Below, in pieces: positions 44,833 through 53,982 of a DNA stretch of 64,000 nucleotides (the first letter of the stretch is position 1; each line of letters opens with the position of its first letter). The position numbers and the translations under genes were made by a program. Under the pieces are notes generated by a model that worked only from the letters and a program-made list of their open reading frames with translations, was not told where the DNA came from and did no database searches. This stretch comes from an uncultured Paracoccaceae bacterium (GTDB taxonomy: Bacteria > Pseudomonadota > Alphaproteobacteria > Rhodobacterales > Rhodobacteraceae): NCBI GenBank assembly GCA_947496605.1, contig CANMDF010000001.1:930001-994000 (forward strand). Reading direction: 5' to 3'.

Positions 44833-46143
44833 TCAGACAAAGACCAAAGTAATTGCAGGGAACATCAACAAGATGAACACCCGCACCACGTCTGAGCCGA
44901 CAAAGAACAGCACTGATTTATAGGTCGCCGTCATTGGCGTTTCTTTGTCCATGCTGTTGATAATAAACAGGTTCATCCCCACCGGCGGCGTGATCAATCC
45001 CACCTCAACCACGATCAGTACCAAGATGCCGAACCAGATAGCCAGCTCTTCGGTCGTCATTCCGAAATCAAGGCCTGAGATCACTGGCCAGAAAATCGGC
45101 ACGGTCAGCAAGATCATCGACAGGCTGTCCATCAGGCAACCCAAAATCAGATAGAAAACAAGGATCAACACCATGACCATCCACGGGCTAAACCCTTGCA
45201 TCGTCACCCAAGCAGAGAGTTCTTGTGGCACTTGCGTCAGCGCCAAGAACCCATTGTAAAAGCCCGCCCCCAGCACGATAAAAAAGATCATGCCGGTGCC
45301 CGTCGCGGTTTCGGTGATGCTTTGGCGGAAGACCTGCCAGTTCAGCGATCCTGAAAACAATGCGATCAATCCGGTGCCCATTGCCCCCACGGCGGCCCCT
45401 TCGGTTGGGGTGAACCAGCCGTTGTAGATGCCGCCTACAACCAGTCCAAAGACGATCAGCACGGGCCAAACAGCGCCCATTGCTTTGAGGCGGTCAGCAT
45501 AAGGGATGCGCGGGCGCGTCCCGGCTTGGTCGGGGTAAAGGCGCACGTAGATGGCAATGGTCAGCATGTAGCCGAGAGCAGCAAGGATCCCGGGGATAAA
45601 TGCGGCGGCGAAAAGCTTGGCAATATTTTGCTCGGTCAGGATGGCGTAGATTACAAGGATCACGGACGGCGGGATCAGGATACCCAAAGTCCCCCCCGCT
45701 GCCAGCGTCGCCGTTGAGAACCCGCCGGAGTAGCCGTATTTCCGCAGTTCTGGCAAAGCCACTTTGCTCATCGTCGCCGCCGTTGCCAGCGACGATCCGC
45801 AGATCGCCCCAAACCCCGCGCAGGCCCCGACCGACGCCATCGCCATGCCGCCTTTGCGGTGGCCCAACCATGCCTCGGCCGCTTTGAACAGTGACCGCGA
45901 CATGCCCGAATAGGTCGCGAATTGGCCCATGAGCAGGAACATTGGGATGATCGACAGATTATAGCTGGAGAAGGTTGAAAAGACCTCGGATTTCAACCGC
46001 GCCATAAAGACCGTAGTGCCGTCGGTCGCCAACCACAGCCCCCCAATCCCGCAAAGCAACATCGCCAGCCCGATAGGTGCGCGTAGGAAGATCAGCAGCA
46101 GCAGAAAGGGAAAAGACAGATAGCCCAGCGCAAGGTCACTCAT
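44833..46143 (-). CDS. TRAP transporter large permease (DctM type)
   Basis: A 436-residue membrane protein with about twelve helices, the main channel of a TRAP importer driven by sodium or proton gradient. Typical segments are RAPIGLAMLLCG, GACAGFGAICGSSLATAATM and IPPSVILVIYAILTEQNI. Its ATG overlaps the small-permease stop (ATGA). A substrate cannot be named from sequence. Confidence 0.95.
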   Translation of the reverse strand: MSDLALGYLSFPFLLLLIFLRAPIGLAMLLCGIGGLWLATDGTTVFMARLKSEVFSTFSSYNLSIIPMFLLMGQFATYSGMSRSLFKAAEAWLGHRKGGMAMASVGACAGFGAICGSSLATAATMSKVALPELRKYGYSGGFSTATLAAGGTLGILIPPSVILVIYAILTEQNIAKLFAAAFIPGILAALGYMLTIAIYVRLYPDQAGTRPRIPYADRLKAMGAVWPVLIVFGLVVGGIYNGWFTPTEGAAVGAMGTGLIALFSGSLNWQVFRQSITETATGTGMIFFIVLGAGFYNGFLALTQVPQELSAWVTMQGFSPWMVMVLILVFYLILGCLMDSLSMILLTVPIFWPVISGLDFGMTTEELAIWFGILVLIVVEVGLITPPVGMNLFIINSMDKETPMTATYKSVLFFVGSDVVRVFILLMFPAITLVFV

Positions 46144-46679
46144 ATGATGCGCTGACCTGTCAGGCGCATCGCGGCGCAGTAGATGCTGACGATACTAGCG
46201 GTGATTGCCGCGATCAGACTGGCCGCATAGGCCCACCAGATCGGGAATTGGATCAGATAGGTCGTCTCGCCGTAGCGCATCTTGTCTTGCATGCCGACGA
46301 ACAGCCGCCATGTGATCAAGATGATGATCGCCGCCATCACCACGCTCCAGAAAGTTCCAAGGGCGCGGTTGGCTTTGTCGCCCATGCCTTTGGAAAAGAC
46401 ATCGACCTTGGCGTGTGCGCCCTTCAACTGCGTCAAAGGCAGGAAAGCGAAGATCGCAAAGGCCACCCCTGCTTCGACCAATTCAAAATCACCCAAGATC
46501 GGGCCGATACCACGCGCGATCAACCAGTCACCGACCCCGCCGATCCAGCCCGAAAATGCCAAATCGCTCAGCTCGCGCCCGCTGACGCTGACGCAAACCA
46601 TCAATACCAAAAGGCACAGCACGACACCGCCAAGCAGCGCCATGACATAGGCGAGTTTTTGGATCGCAGTGTGCAGCAC
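46140..46679 (-). CDS. TRAP transporter small permease (DctQ type)
   Basis: A 179-residue four-helix protein that pairs with the large permease. It starts at GTG 46679, nine bases after the binding-protein stop, with AAGG as ribosome binding site. The sequence LTQLKGAHAKVDVFSKGM is like the conserved DctQ loop. Confidence 0.92.
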   Translation of the reverse strand: MLHTAIQKLAYVMALLGGVVLCLLVLMVCVSVSGRELSDLAFSGWIGGVGDWLIARGIGPILGDFELVEAGVAFAIFAFLPLTQLKGAHAKVDVFSKGMGDKANRALGTFWSVVMAAIIILITWRLFVGMQDKMRYGETTYLIQFPIWWAYAASLIAAITASIVSIYCAAMRLTGQRII

Positions 46680-46688
46680 GTAACAGCC

Positions 46689-47720
46689 TTAGTTGCTTGC
46701 GCTATGCTTGGCGATTAGGGCGACGGCATCATCATAGATGCCCTGCCCGTCAAGGCCTGCCTCGGTCGCCTCAGCGATCCAGTTGTCGATGGTGGATTGG
46801 CTGGCCTCGCGCCATGCGGCGACTTGGGTTTCATCCAATGTGATGATCGTGTTGCCGCGTTCTTCGGCCAAGGCCCGCCCCGGTGCATCGTCATTTTGCT
46901 GGGTGCGCCCGGCGAAGGCCGAAAACTCTAATCCAGAATTCGCATCGATCACGGCCTGCAATTCGCTGGGCAGCGCATTGTATGCGTCATTGTTCATCGC
47001 CATGATGAAGGCGAGCGTGTAGAGCGCATCACCCGGGAACTCAGTATGATATGTGACCAGTTCCTGCACTTTCAACGCGGGCACCACCTCCCACGGGATG
47101 ACCGCACCGTCGATCACACCGCGTGAGAGCGATTCAGGGACCGCGGGCACAGGCATACCGACCGAGGTCGCGCCGAGTTCGGTGAACATGGTGGTGGTGG
47201 TCCGCGACGGGGCGCGCAGTTTGAGGCCGCGCAGGTCGGCCACATCTGTGATGGGGCGGTTTGCATGGATCACACCCGGGCCGTGCACCCACAGGCCAAG
47301 CGGTTTGAAATCGGCGAAATCGGTGTTCATCATCCGCGCTTCGGCCAATTCCCAATAGGCCCGCGACGTGGCCTCTGCATCGGGTGAAATGAACGGTAAC
47401 TCGAACACCTCTAACTGCGGGAAGCGGCCCGGTGTGTATCCAGCAACGGTCCAGACGATATCGGCCACACCGTCAATGGCTTGGTCGATTAATTGCGGGG
47501 GCGTGCCCCCCAACTGCATGGATGGAAAGCGGTCAATCTTGATCCGGCCATTGCTGTCGGCTTCAACTTTATCGGCCCAGACATCCAGAATATGCGCAGG
47601 CACATTGGCTTGTGCTGGCAGAAACTGGTGCAGCCTTAGCGTTACCTCTTGGGCGGTGGCGGTGGTTGCAATACATGCGGCGGCAAATACGCCTAAAAGC
47701 GTGCGGCGGGAAACGGTCAT
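46689..47720 (-). CDS. TRAP transporter periplasmic binding protein (DctP type)
   Basis: A 343-residue binding protein. The N-terminus SRRTLLGVFAAACIATTATA has a twin-arginine-like start, so Tat export is possible. The DctP signature region (FPSMQLGGTPPQLIDQAIDG and RAPSRTTTTMFTELGATSV) has the conserved arginine that usually contacts a carboxylate ligand, so an organic acid is expected. GGAGG precedes the ATG. First gene of the TRAP set. Confidence 0.93.
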   Translation of the reverse strand: MTVSRRTLLGVFAAACIATTATAQEVTLRLHQFLPAQANVPAHILDVWADKVEADSNGRIKIDRFPSMQLGGTPPQLIDQAIDGVADIVWTVAGYTPGRFPQLEVFELPFISPDAEATSRAYWELAEARMMNTDFADFKPLGLWVHGPGVIHANRPITDVADLRGLKLRAPSRTTTTMFTELGATSVGMPVPAVPESLSRGVIDGAVIPWEVVPALKVQELVTYHTEFPGDALYTLAFIMAMNNDAYNALPSELQAVIDANSGLEFSAFAGRTQQNDDAPGRALAEERGNTIITLDETQVAAWREASQSTIDNWIAEATEAGLDGQGIYDDAVALIAKHSASN

Positions 47721-47791
47721 GATGATCCTCCATCAGGCAAGACTTGGGCAGTATTGTCGCGATCCAGCGCAGTGCTGCAAGGCGTATTCAA

Positions 47792-48478
47792 TCAGATGAT
47801 TGTCGTCTCAAGTGGGGCAAAATCGCCAATTGTGCCGCGTAATACGTCACCTTTGACAACAGGACCTACACCCGCAGGCGTACCTGTCATGATCAGATCG
47901 CCGGGGTCCAAGGTATAAAGCGTTGATAAATCGGCGATCACTTCCGCAATCGACCAAACCATATCGGACAGCTTAGCTTCTTGGCGCACCTGTGCGTTCA
48001 CCTCAAGTTTGATAGTCAGGTGTCCGATGTCAGCGTTATCTACTTTTGGTGTCAGCGGTGCGATGATCGCAGCATTGTCAAAATCCTTGCCAGTATCCCA
48101 AGGGCGGCGCTTGGCCTTTGACGCCGCTTGCAGATCGCGGCGCGTCATATCCAGACCAGAGCCATAGCCAAAGACCACATTCATTGCGTCTTCTTCGGCA
48201 ATGTTCACAGCTGTGGCACCAATGGCAACGACAAGCTCCATTTCGTGGTGCAGGTCCGCCGTGCGCGGTGGATAAGGCATGTCTTGGCCAGACAACAGCA
48301 CAGCATGGGCGGACTTGGTGAAATAAAATGGGGCTTCGCGGTCGACTTCATGCCCCATTTCAGCGGCATGATCGGCATAGTTGCGACCCACACAAAAAAT
48401 GCGTCCGACCGGGAAACCAGCGGCCCCTTGCACGGGGATCACAGGTGTTGGGCGGGCTGGGAAAAGGGTTGCTGTCAT
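47792..48478 (-). CDS. Fumarylacetoacetate hydrolase family protein
   Basis: A 228-residue hydrolase/decarboxylase of the FAH superfamily (FAHD1 or fumarylpyruvate hydrolase type). Seen are FCVGRNYADHAAEMG, the metal-ligand acidic residues in HHEMELVVAIG, and DLIMTGTPAGVGPV. It would cleave a beta-diketo acid or decarboxylate oxaloacetate-like acids. ATG 48478 gives the family-typical start. It lies 71 bases upstream of the TRAP genes in the same direction, so it may process the imported acid. Confidence 0.87.
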   Translation of the reverse strand: MTATLFPARPTPVIPVQGAAGFPVGRIFCVGRNYADHAAEMGHEVDREAPFYFTKSAHAVLLSGQDMPYPPRTADLHHEMELVVAIGATAVNIAEEDAMNVVFGYGSGLDMTRRDLQAASKAKRRPWDTGKDFDNAAIIAPLTPKVDNADIGHLTIKLEVNAQVRQEAKLSDMVWSIAEVIADLSTLYTLDPGDLIMTGTPAGVGPVVKGDVLRGTIGDFAPLETTII

Positions 48479-48595
48479 GGCACTCTCTGCAGCTGGCGTT
48501 GAAGTGGAACAGGGCATAGCATATCTACAATCAACGCGATAACCTTGCGCTAACTTTGGGGCAAGTCCCTTTCACTGGCAGGAGCCTGAACCCGC

Positions 48596-49225
48596 GTGAT
48601 CACTGAAACGACGCCACTTGATGATCTGGTCGCCTGCCCGCAGTGCGACACGCTGCATGTGGCCAGTGCGTTGCCCGAGAATGCACGTGCGCATTGTCAG
48701 CAATGTGGGATTGTGTTGATGACATCGCAGCCCGCTGCGATGGCGCGTATCCTCAGCCTCGCACTCACAGCGTTCATTATGATGATTGCCGCCGTCAGCT
48801 TTCCGTTTCTAACGCTTGATGCAGGTGGACTGCACAACGCCACCTCGGTGATCGACGCTGTTCTGGCCTTTAACGATGGGTATGCGTTCCCATTGGCCGT
48901 TGCAGTGGCCTTTTTCATCGTCGTGATCCCGCTTATTCGCCTCAGCGCATTGATCTATGCCCTTGGTCCTTTGGTCCGTGAACAACGGCCACGCCAAGGT
49001 GCACGCAGAGCCTTTGCGTTGGCGGAACGCTTGCGCCCTTGGAGCATGGCCGAGATTTTTATTGTGGGCGTCACTGTCGCCTTGATCAAAGTGGCAGGCC
49101 TCGCGGCTGTCACCATCGGCCCTGCGTTTTGGGCCTTCGCCGGGGTGGTGGTGATCACTGTCCTAAAAGATCAACTGATTTGCAGGTATTCGATTTGGGA
49201 ATCGCTGGACAAAGCCACAGCTTGA
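48596..49225 (+). CDS. pqiA: PqiA-domain membrane protein, N-terminal half
   Basis: A 209-residue protein equal to one PqiA domain: a zinc-ribbon (CPQC about 14-17, CQQC about 34-37) and four membrane helices. In E. coli PqiA is one chain with two such domains; here it is split into two genes. PqiA anchors a lipid-transport path between inner and outer membranes. It starts at GTG 48596 with GGAG upstream. Its stop overlaps the start of the second half. Confidence 0.87.
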   Translation: MITETTPLDDLVACPQCDTLHVASALPENARAHCQQCGIVLMTSQPAAMARILSLALTAFIMMIAAVSFPFLTLDAGGLHNATSVIDAVLAFNDGYAFPLAVAVAFFIVVIPLIRLSALIYALGPLVREQRPRQGARRAFALAERLRPWSMAEIFIVGVTVALIKVAGLAAVTIGPAFWAFAGVVVITVLKDQLICRYSIWESLDKATA

Positions 49226-49827
49226 TCACCGCCCGAGATGCGGGTTTGGTTGCGTGTCAGCAATGCGGGCAGGTGCACCGTTTGGGCACCCGTGTCTGCA
49301 AACGCTGTGAAGGCCGGCTGCAAAGCCGCGATGGTGAGAGCCTGCAAAAGGTCTGGGCTTGGCTAATCGCCGGTATGATCGCCTATATCCCGGCCAATCT
49401 TTATCCGATGCTACTGACATCAACGCTGGTCGAGAGATCAGAGAGCACGATCATTGGCGGCGTGGTTGAGTTGGTTGAGCACGGATCATGGGGCATCGCG
49501 GCCATTGTCTTTATTGCATCTGTTATGATCCCTGTCGGGAAATTCGTCGCGATCATGTATCTTGCGATCAGCGTCCAGCGCCATTCCAAAGACAATCAAC
49601 ATGAGCGCCACAAGGCCTATGAGGTCGTTGAATTCATTGGCCGGTGGTCAATGATCGACGTCTTTGTCGTTGCAATCCTGTCGGCACTGGTGCAACTCGA
49701 TACTATAGCGACGATCAACCCCGGTATTGCGGCAGTCAGCTTTGCCCTATCGGTGATTTTTACCATGCTCTCGGCGCAGGCTTTTGATAGCCGGTTGATC
49801 TGGGATGCAGACAGGACGCGGCCATGA
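49222..49827 (+). CDS. PqiA-domain membrane protein, C-terminal half (TTG start)
   Basis: A 201-residue second PqiA domain: zinc ribbon CQQC (about 12-15) and CKRC (about 26-29), then four membrane helices with AWLIAGMIAYIPANLYPML. The start TTG 49222 overlaps the stop of the first half (TTGA); no ATG lies before the zinc ribbon. Overlaps pqiB by ATGA. Together both halves make the full PqiA unit. Confidence 0.85.
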   Translation: MITARDAGLVACQQCGQVHRLGTRVCKRCEGRLQSRDGESLQKVWAWLIAGMIAYIPANLYPMLLTSTLVERSESTIIGGVVELVEHGSWGIAAIVFIASVMIPVGKFVAIMYLAISVQRHSKDNQHERHKAYEVVEFIGRWSMIDVFVVAILSALVQLDTIATINPGIAAVSFALSVIFTMLSAQAFDSRLIWDADRTRP

Positions 49828-51917
49828 GTGAGCCAACAAACCCCGGCCCTGCGCCATTTGATGTCAGACCCGTCAAGAAACGGATTTGGCAGCGCTTGTC
49901 GCTTGTCTGGTTGGTGCCTTTGGTAGCTTTAGGAATTTCGCTATGGGCCGCGTGGCAGAATTATGCGGACCGCGGGACGCTGATCACCATCAGTTTTGAG
50001 AACGCATCGGGCATTTCCGCAGGTGAGACGACAATCAAGTACCGCGATGTTACTGTCGGCGAAGTTGAGGATGTCGAATTTTCTGAAGGTTTGACGGATG
50101 TCCTGGTGCACGCACGCATTGATAAGACCGTCGCCCCTTTCCTTGATGATGATGCGCAATTTTGGGTGGTGCGCCCTGATGTGTCCATTCGCGGGATCAC
50201 CGGGCTAGAGACGGTTTTGTCCGGTGTTTTCATTGAAGGAAACTGGGACACCGATGCCGATGTCGCGCAGACTGAATTCACGGGCCTAGAACAACCCAAC
50301 CTCACCCGTGCGAACCAGCGCGGTATTCGCGTCGTCTTACGCGCAGACGATGGCGGCAGCATCGCGGCAGGTGCGCCGGTTCTGCACAAAGGCATCGAAG
50401 TGGGCTACCTCGAAAAACCTGAACTGTCGTTTAATGGCCGACAGGTCGTCGTCAACGCCTTCATTGAGAGCCCCTATGATCGCCGGATCACCAGCAGTAC
50501 GCGGTTCTGGGACACCTCAGGCTTTAGTGTGTCATTCGGGACAGGCGGTGTGTCGCTGGATGTCAGCTCGCTTGCCTCAGTTATCGAAGGCGGCATTGCG
50601 TTTGATACGGTCGTGTCAGGTGGCAACCCCATCAACGAAGGTCACAGATTTGATATCTTTGAAGGCGAGCAGCAAGCACGCGACAGTCTATTCTTAGACC
50701 CCAACGCCGAGATACTTGAGGTGGCGGTTCTTTTTGAGCAATCCGTCAGTGGTCTCGCCGTTGGCTCAGAGGTCCGTTTCCAAGGTATCCGGATTGGTGA
50801 AGTCTCTGACCTGAACGCAATCGTGGTCGGCGAAGCGACGGATGCCCAAGTGCGATTACAAGCGGTTTTAGCCATTGAACCTTCGCGCCTTGGCATGGGT
50901 GGCGATGCGACCGTCGATGAAGCCCTCGAACTTTTGTCTGATTTTGTCACCCGAGGCCTTCGTGCCCGGATGGTGACGGGAAACATTTTGGCCGGAACGT
51001 TGTTCGTCGAGTTGGTTGAAGTAGAAGACGCTCTGCCAGCCATTATGACACTGACGTCAGGTGATTTTCCTGTGATCCCGACGACGACATCAGAGATTTC
51101 TGATGTGGCCGCGACAGCCGAAGGACTGCTTGCCCGCATCAACGCCCTACCGGTCGAGGAACTGATGGATGGCGCCATCAACTTGATGGACAGCTTTGAA
51201 CGGCTGGCAAATGACGAATACACCCGCGCGACACCTGCGGCCTTGGTTGCCCTTTTAGACGAATCTCGTGAGCTGATTAACTCGGACGATGTACAAGCCA
51301 TCCCCCGTGATCTTCGTGATGTGATCGGTGATTTGGACGGGTTGGTCGCGGAAGCCAATGACGTGGGCCTGATTGCCAACCTCGATTCGGCGGTTGTGAC
51401 GGCTGGCAGGGTTGCTGCGAACTTTGAACTAGCGACCCAGAACCTGCCAAAGATTACCGCTGATATCCAAGCCCTGACTGCACGCGCAAATGAGCTTGAA
51501 CTTGAGGCCCTTGTTGCTTCAGCGACAGACAGCCTGAATGCGATTGATGCGTTTCTAGGCACCGATGACGCCGTCGCCTTTCCCCGCGAAGCGAACGCCG
51601 CCCTCTCCACAATGCGCGCCTTGCTGGATGAGGTGCGCGAAGGTGGGGCCGTGGCAAATGTGAACGCCGCCTTGGCTTCTGCCAACCAAGCCGCCAAAGC
51701 TGTAGAGGATGCCGTCAGCACGCTGCCCGCCCTTGCTGCACGGGCGAACCAACTGGTGACGCAGACCGAGGCGGTCGTGAACAGCTACAGCGAACGGTCA
51801 CGCTTCAGTGCCGAGACGCTCGCAACCTTGCGCGATATTCAAGAAGCATCTGACGCGATTTCATCGCTCGCAAGGACGATTGAACGCAATCCAAACTCTT
51901 TGTTGATCGGACGGTAA
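49824..51917 (+). CDS. pqiB: Intermembrane transport protein PqiB (MCE family)
   Basis: A 697-residue protein with a short cytoplasmic N-terminus, one membrane helix (about 25-45) and three MCE domains (starting about residues 52, 168 and 292), then a long Ala/Glu-rich helical tail (about 430-690). PqiB hexamers build a periplasmic tunnel for lipids. It is about 150 residues longer than the E. coli protein, mostly in the helical tail, which sets the reach toward the outer membrane. Confidence 0.93.
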   Translation: MSEPTNPGPAPFDVRPVKKRIWQRLSLVWLVPLVALGISLWAAWQNYADRGTLITISFENASGISAGETTIKYRDVTVGEVEDVEFSEGLTDVLVHARIDKTVAPFLDDDAQFWVVRPDVSIRGITGLETVLSGVFIEGNWDTDADVAQTEFTGLEQPNLTRANQRGIRVVLRADDGGSIAAGAPVLHKGIEVGYLEKPELSFNGRQVVVNAFIESPYDRRITSSTRFWDTSGFSVSFGTGGVSLDVSSLASVIEGGIAFDTVVSGGNPINEGHRFDIFEGEQQARDSLFLDPNAEILEVAVLFEQSVSGLAVGSEVRFQGIRIGEVSDLNAIVVGEATDAQVRLQAVLAIEPSRLGMGGDATVDEALELLSDFVTRGLRARMVTGNILAGTLFVELVEVEDALPAIMTLTSGDFPVIPTTTSEISDVAATAEGLLARINALPVEELMDGAINLMDSFERLANDEYTRATPAALVALLDESRELINSDDVQAIPRDLRDVIGDLDGLVAEANDVGLIANLDSAVVTAGRVAANFELATQNLPKITADIQALTARANELELEALVASATDSLNAIDAFLGTDDAVAFPREANAALSTMRALLDEVREGGAVANVNAALASANQAAKAVEDAVSTLPALAARANQLVTQTEAVVNSYSERSRFSAETLATLRDIQEASDAISSLARTIERNPNSLLIGR

Positions 51918-51921
51918 CCCT

Positions 51922-52479
51922 ATGTTTTCACGCCTTTTGGTAATTGCGATTGCGGGCCTCGCCGCATGTTCGCCACTGTCGGACCGTATCGCATTGTCAC
52001 CGCTCCCGTCCGCTCTTGAACTGCGTCCTTTGGTCGGAAGTGCAATGGTGCGGACGATCTCTTTGCCGACATATGCCGCCGCAGAAGAGATCGCATTCGA
52101 AACAGCGGATGGCCGGATTGTCATTCGTGAAGACGTGCTTTGGGCGGATGAGCCTGAGCGGGCGATCACCCTTGTTCTGACACGGACGCTGAGCGACATT
52201 TTGAACACCGATGTTGGGCCTGATCCTTGGCCCTTTGTCGGCCTGCCTGATGTATCTGTCGATGTACGCGTCGAGCGGATGCTGGGTGGCCTTGATGGTA
52301 CGTTTGAGTTGAACGGCCAGTTCTTTGTTGCCAGCGAGGGTGCGCCGTTTCGCGACAGCACCCACAGCTTTGAGATTGCGCAACCTATGCGGGACGCCAG
52401 CGTGACCAGCATCTCAGCAGCGCAATCGGCCGCATTGCTGGAACTGGCTGAGCAGATCGCGGCGACCTTAGGGCGCTAG
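51922..52479 (+). CDS. pqiC: PqiC-like outer-membrane lipoprotein
   Basis: A 185-residue lipoprotein: signal MFSRLLVIAIAGLAAC with lipobox cysteine at residue 16, then an ABC-transport-auxiliary (PqiC/DUF330-like) domain with LPTYAAAEEI and RIVIREDVLWADEPERAIT. It should receive the PqiB tunnel at the outer membrane. Spacing to pqiB is 4 bases. Its stop is one base from the convergent tupA stop. Confidence 0.88.
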   Translation: MFSRLLVIAIAGLAACSPLSDRIALSPLPSALELRPLVGSAMVRTISLPTYAAAEEIAFETADGRIVIREDVLWADEPERAITLVLTRTLSDILNTDVGPDPWPFVGLPDVSVDVRVERMLGGLDGTFELNGQFFVASEGAPFRDSTHSFEIAQPMRDASVTSISAAQSAALLELAEQIAATLGR

Positions 52480-52480
52480 G

Positions 52481-53269
52481 CTATTCGGCATTAAAAGTGA
52501 ACACAGCCTCACCGTCGATCCGATAGCCGTTGATCAAGGTCTTTGCTTTACCGGACGACAACCATTCTTCAAGTATGCTCGCTTGGGCATGTCGCACATG
52601 CGCATGACGGCTGGGGTTCACTGGAATGAAAGCATATTGATTGAACAGTGCAGGATCGCCCACAAACAGCATCGCAAGGTCGCGTTTGTTGCCAAAGTTC
52701 AGCCAGCTTGCGCGGTCTGTCAGAATATAAGCGCTCATCGCTGAGGCCGTGTTTAACGCGGCCCCCATGCCTGTCCCAACGGACCGATACCACCCCCCAT
52801 CGGGCGTGATCGACGCTGCATCCCACAAAGAGATTTCCTTTTTGTGTGTCCCACTGTCGTCCCCTCGGCTGACAAATGCTGCCTCGGTCGTCGCGATTGA
52901 GATCATTGCCGCGCGAACTGTCTGGGCATCCGCGATGGCCGCCGGGTCGTCTGACGGGCCAACGAGGACGAAATCATTATACATGATCTCTCGCCGGTGT
53001 GTCCCAAACCCTTGCGCAACAAACGCCTCTTCTGCTGCACGAGCATGGACAAGGATCGCATCCACATCCCCCGCTTCGCCCAAACGCAAAGCCTGCCCTG
53101 TGCCGACGACAAGCAGTTGTACTGAGATGCCCGTATCTGCCGCAATTTCAGGCAACAGAACGTCCGCCAGACCTGAATTCTGAAACGATGTCGTGACGGC
53201 AAGACGTAACGTGTCTGCCGAAACTGACGTGGCCCCAATCATGAACAGCGCAACCAACACCCGGATCAT
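52481..53269 (-). CDS. tupA: Tungstate ABC transporter substrate-binding protein
   Basis: A 262-residue periplasmic binding protein with a signal peptide (to about residue 18) and the TupA-type start LRLAVTTSFQNSGLADVLLP. Further on, GDVDAILVHARAAEEAFV and SRGDDSGTHKKEISLW are typical oxyanion-contact segments. TupA binds tungstate with very high affinity; relatives for molybdate or vanadate cannot be excluded. Its ATG overlaps tupC's stop (ATGA). Confidence 0.88.
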   Translation of the reverse strand: MIRVLVALFMIGATSVSADTLRLAVTTSFQNSGLADVLLPEIAADTGISVQLLVVGTGQALRLGEAGDVDAILVHARAAEEAFVAQGFGTHRREIMYNDFVLVGPSDDPAAIADAQTVRAAMISIATTEAAFVSRGDDSGTHKKEISLWDAASITPDGGWYRSVGTGMGAALNTASAMSAYILTDRASWLNFGNKRDLAMLFVGDPALFNQYAFIPVNPSRHAHVRHAQASILEEWLSSGKAKTLINGYRIDGEAVFTFNAE

Positions 53270-53982
53270 TCGACGATATCCCCCTGCAGTAATGCCCTAG
53301 CCTGTGGTGTCTGTGGACCGGCAAAGAACGCCTGCGCCGGTCCCCGTTCAATCACCTGACCATGCATCAGAAAAACGATATCCTCAGCCAACCGTCTGGC
53401 CTGCCCCATGTCATGGGTTGCCATCACAATCCGCGTGCCGCCTGCTTGTGCGTCCTTCAGTATGGCTTCAATCTCACGCGTGGCGCGGCCATCAAGATTG
53501 GCGCAAGGTTCGTCCAGAAACAGGATGTCTGGTTCACCAATCAGTGCGCGTGCAAGTGCAAGCTTTTGCTTTTCGCCGCCTGAAAGGCGCGGCGCAGACC
53601 GGTCAAGCGCATCACCCAAACCAACGCGCTGTGCCCAATCTGCGGCTCGTGCGAACGCTTCGGATTTCGCGACACCCCGCAAACGCAACGGATAGGCGAG
53701 GTTATCGCGCACAGACCTGCGCAGCATGATCGGCGCCTGAAAAACAAAAGCTTGGCGATCTTGGGTGTCGCCGACGGGGACTTGCCAAGTCACTTTACCT
53801 GCGGCCAGCCGTTCAATACCGTGCAAGGCCCGCAGAAGCTTGGTCTTACCTGCCCCATTCGGCCCCATAACAATTGTAAATCCTTGCGCCGATATATCCA
53901 GATCAACAGGACCAAGCAGGGTTTGCCCGCGCCGTTTCACAACAGCACTAGACATTGTAAGCGGCAGGATCGGCGTCACCAT
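53266..53982 (-). CDS. tupC: Tungstate ABC transporter ATP-binding protein
   Basis: A 238-residue ATPase with Walker A GPNGAGKT, signature LSGGEKQKLALARAL and Walker B ILFLDEPCANLD. No regulatory TOBE domain is present, as expected for TupC. Start ATG 53982 overlaps tupB by 7 bases; an inner ATG at 53955 is possible. Confidence 0.9.
   Translation of the reverse strand: MVTPILPLTMSSAVVKRRGQTLLGPVDLDISAQGFTIVMGPNGAGKTKLLRALHGIERLAAGKVTWQVPVGDTQDRQAFVFQAPIMLRRSVRDNLAYPLRLRGVAKSEAFARAADWAQRVGLGDALDRSAPRLSGGEKQKLALARALIGEPDILFLDEPCANLDGRATREIEAILKDAQAGGTRIVMATHDMGQARRLAEDIVFLMHGQVIERGPAQAFFAGPQTPQARALLQGDIVE

Noticed and set aside
50642-51721. 359-residue open frame antisense to pqiB
   Set aside because: Very rich in Ser/Ala/Thr/Arg with no family features; mirrors the Ala/Glu helical tail of pqiB. 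A shadow frame.
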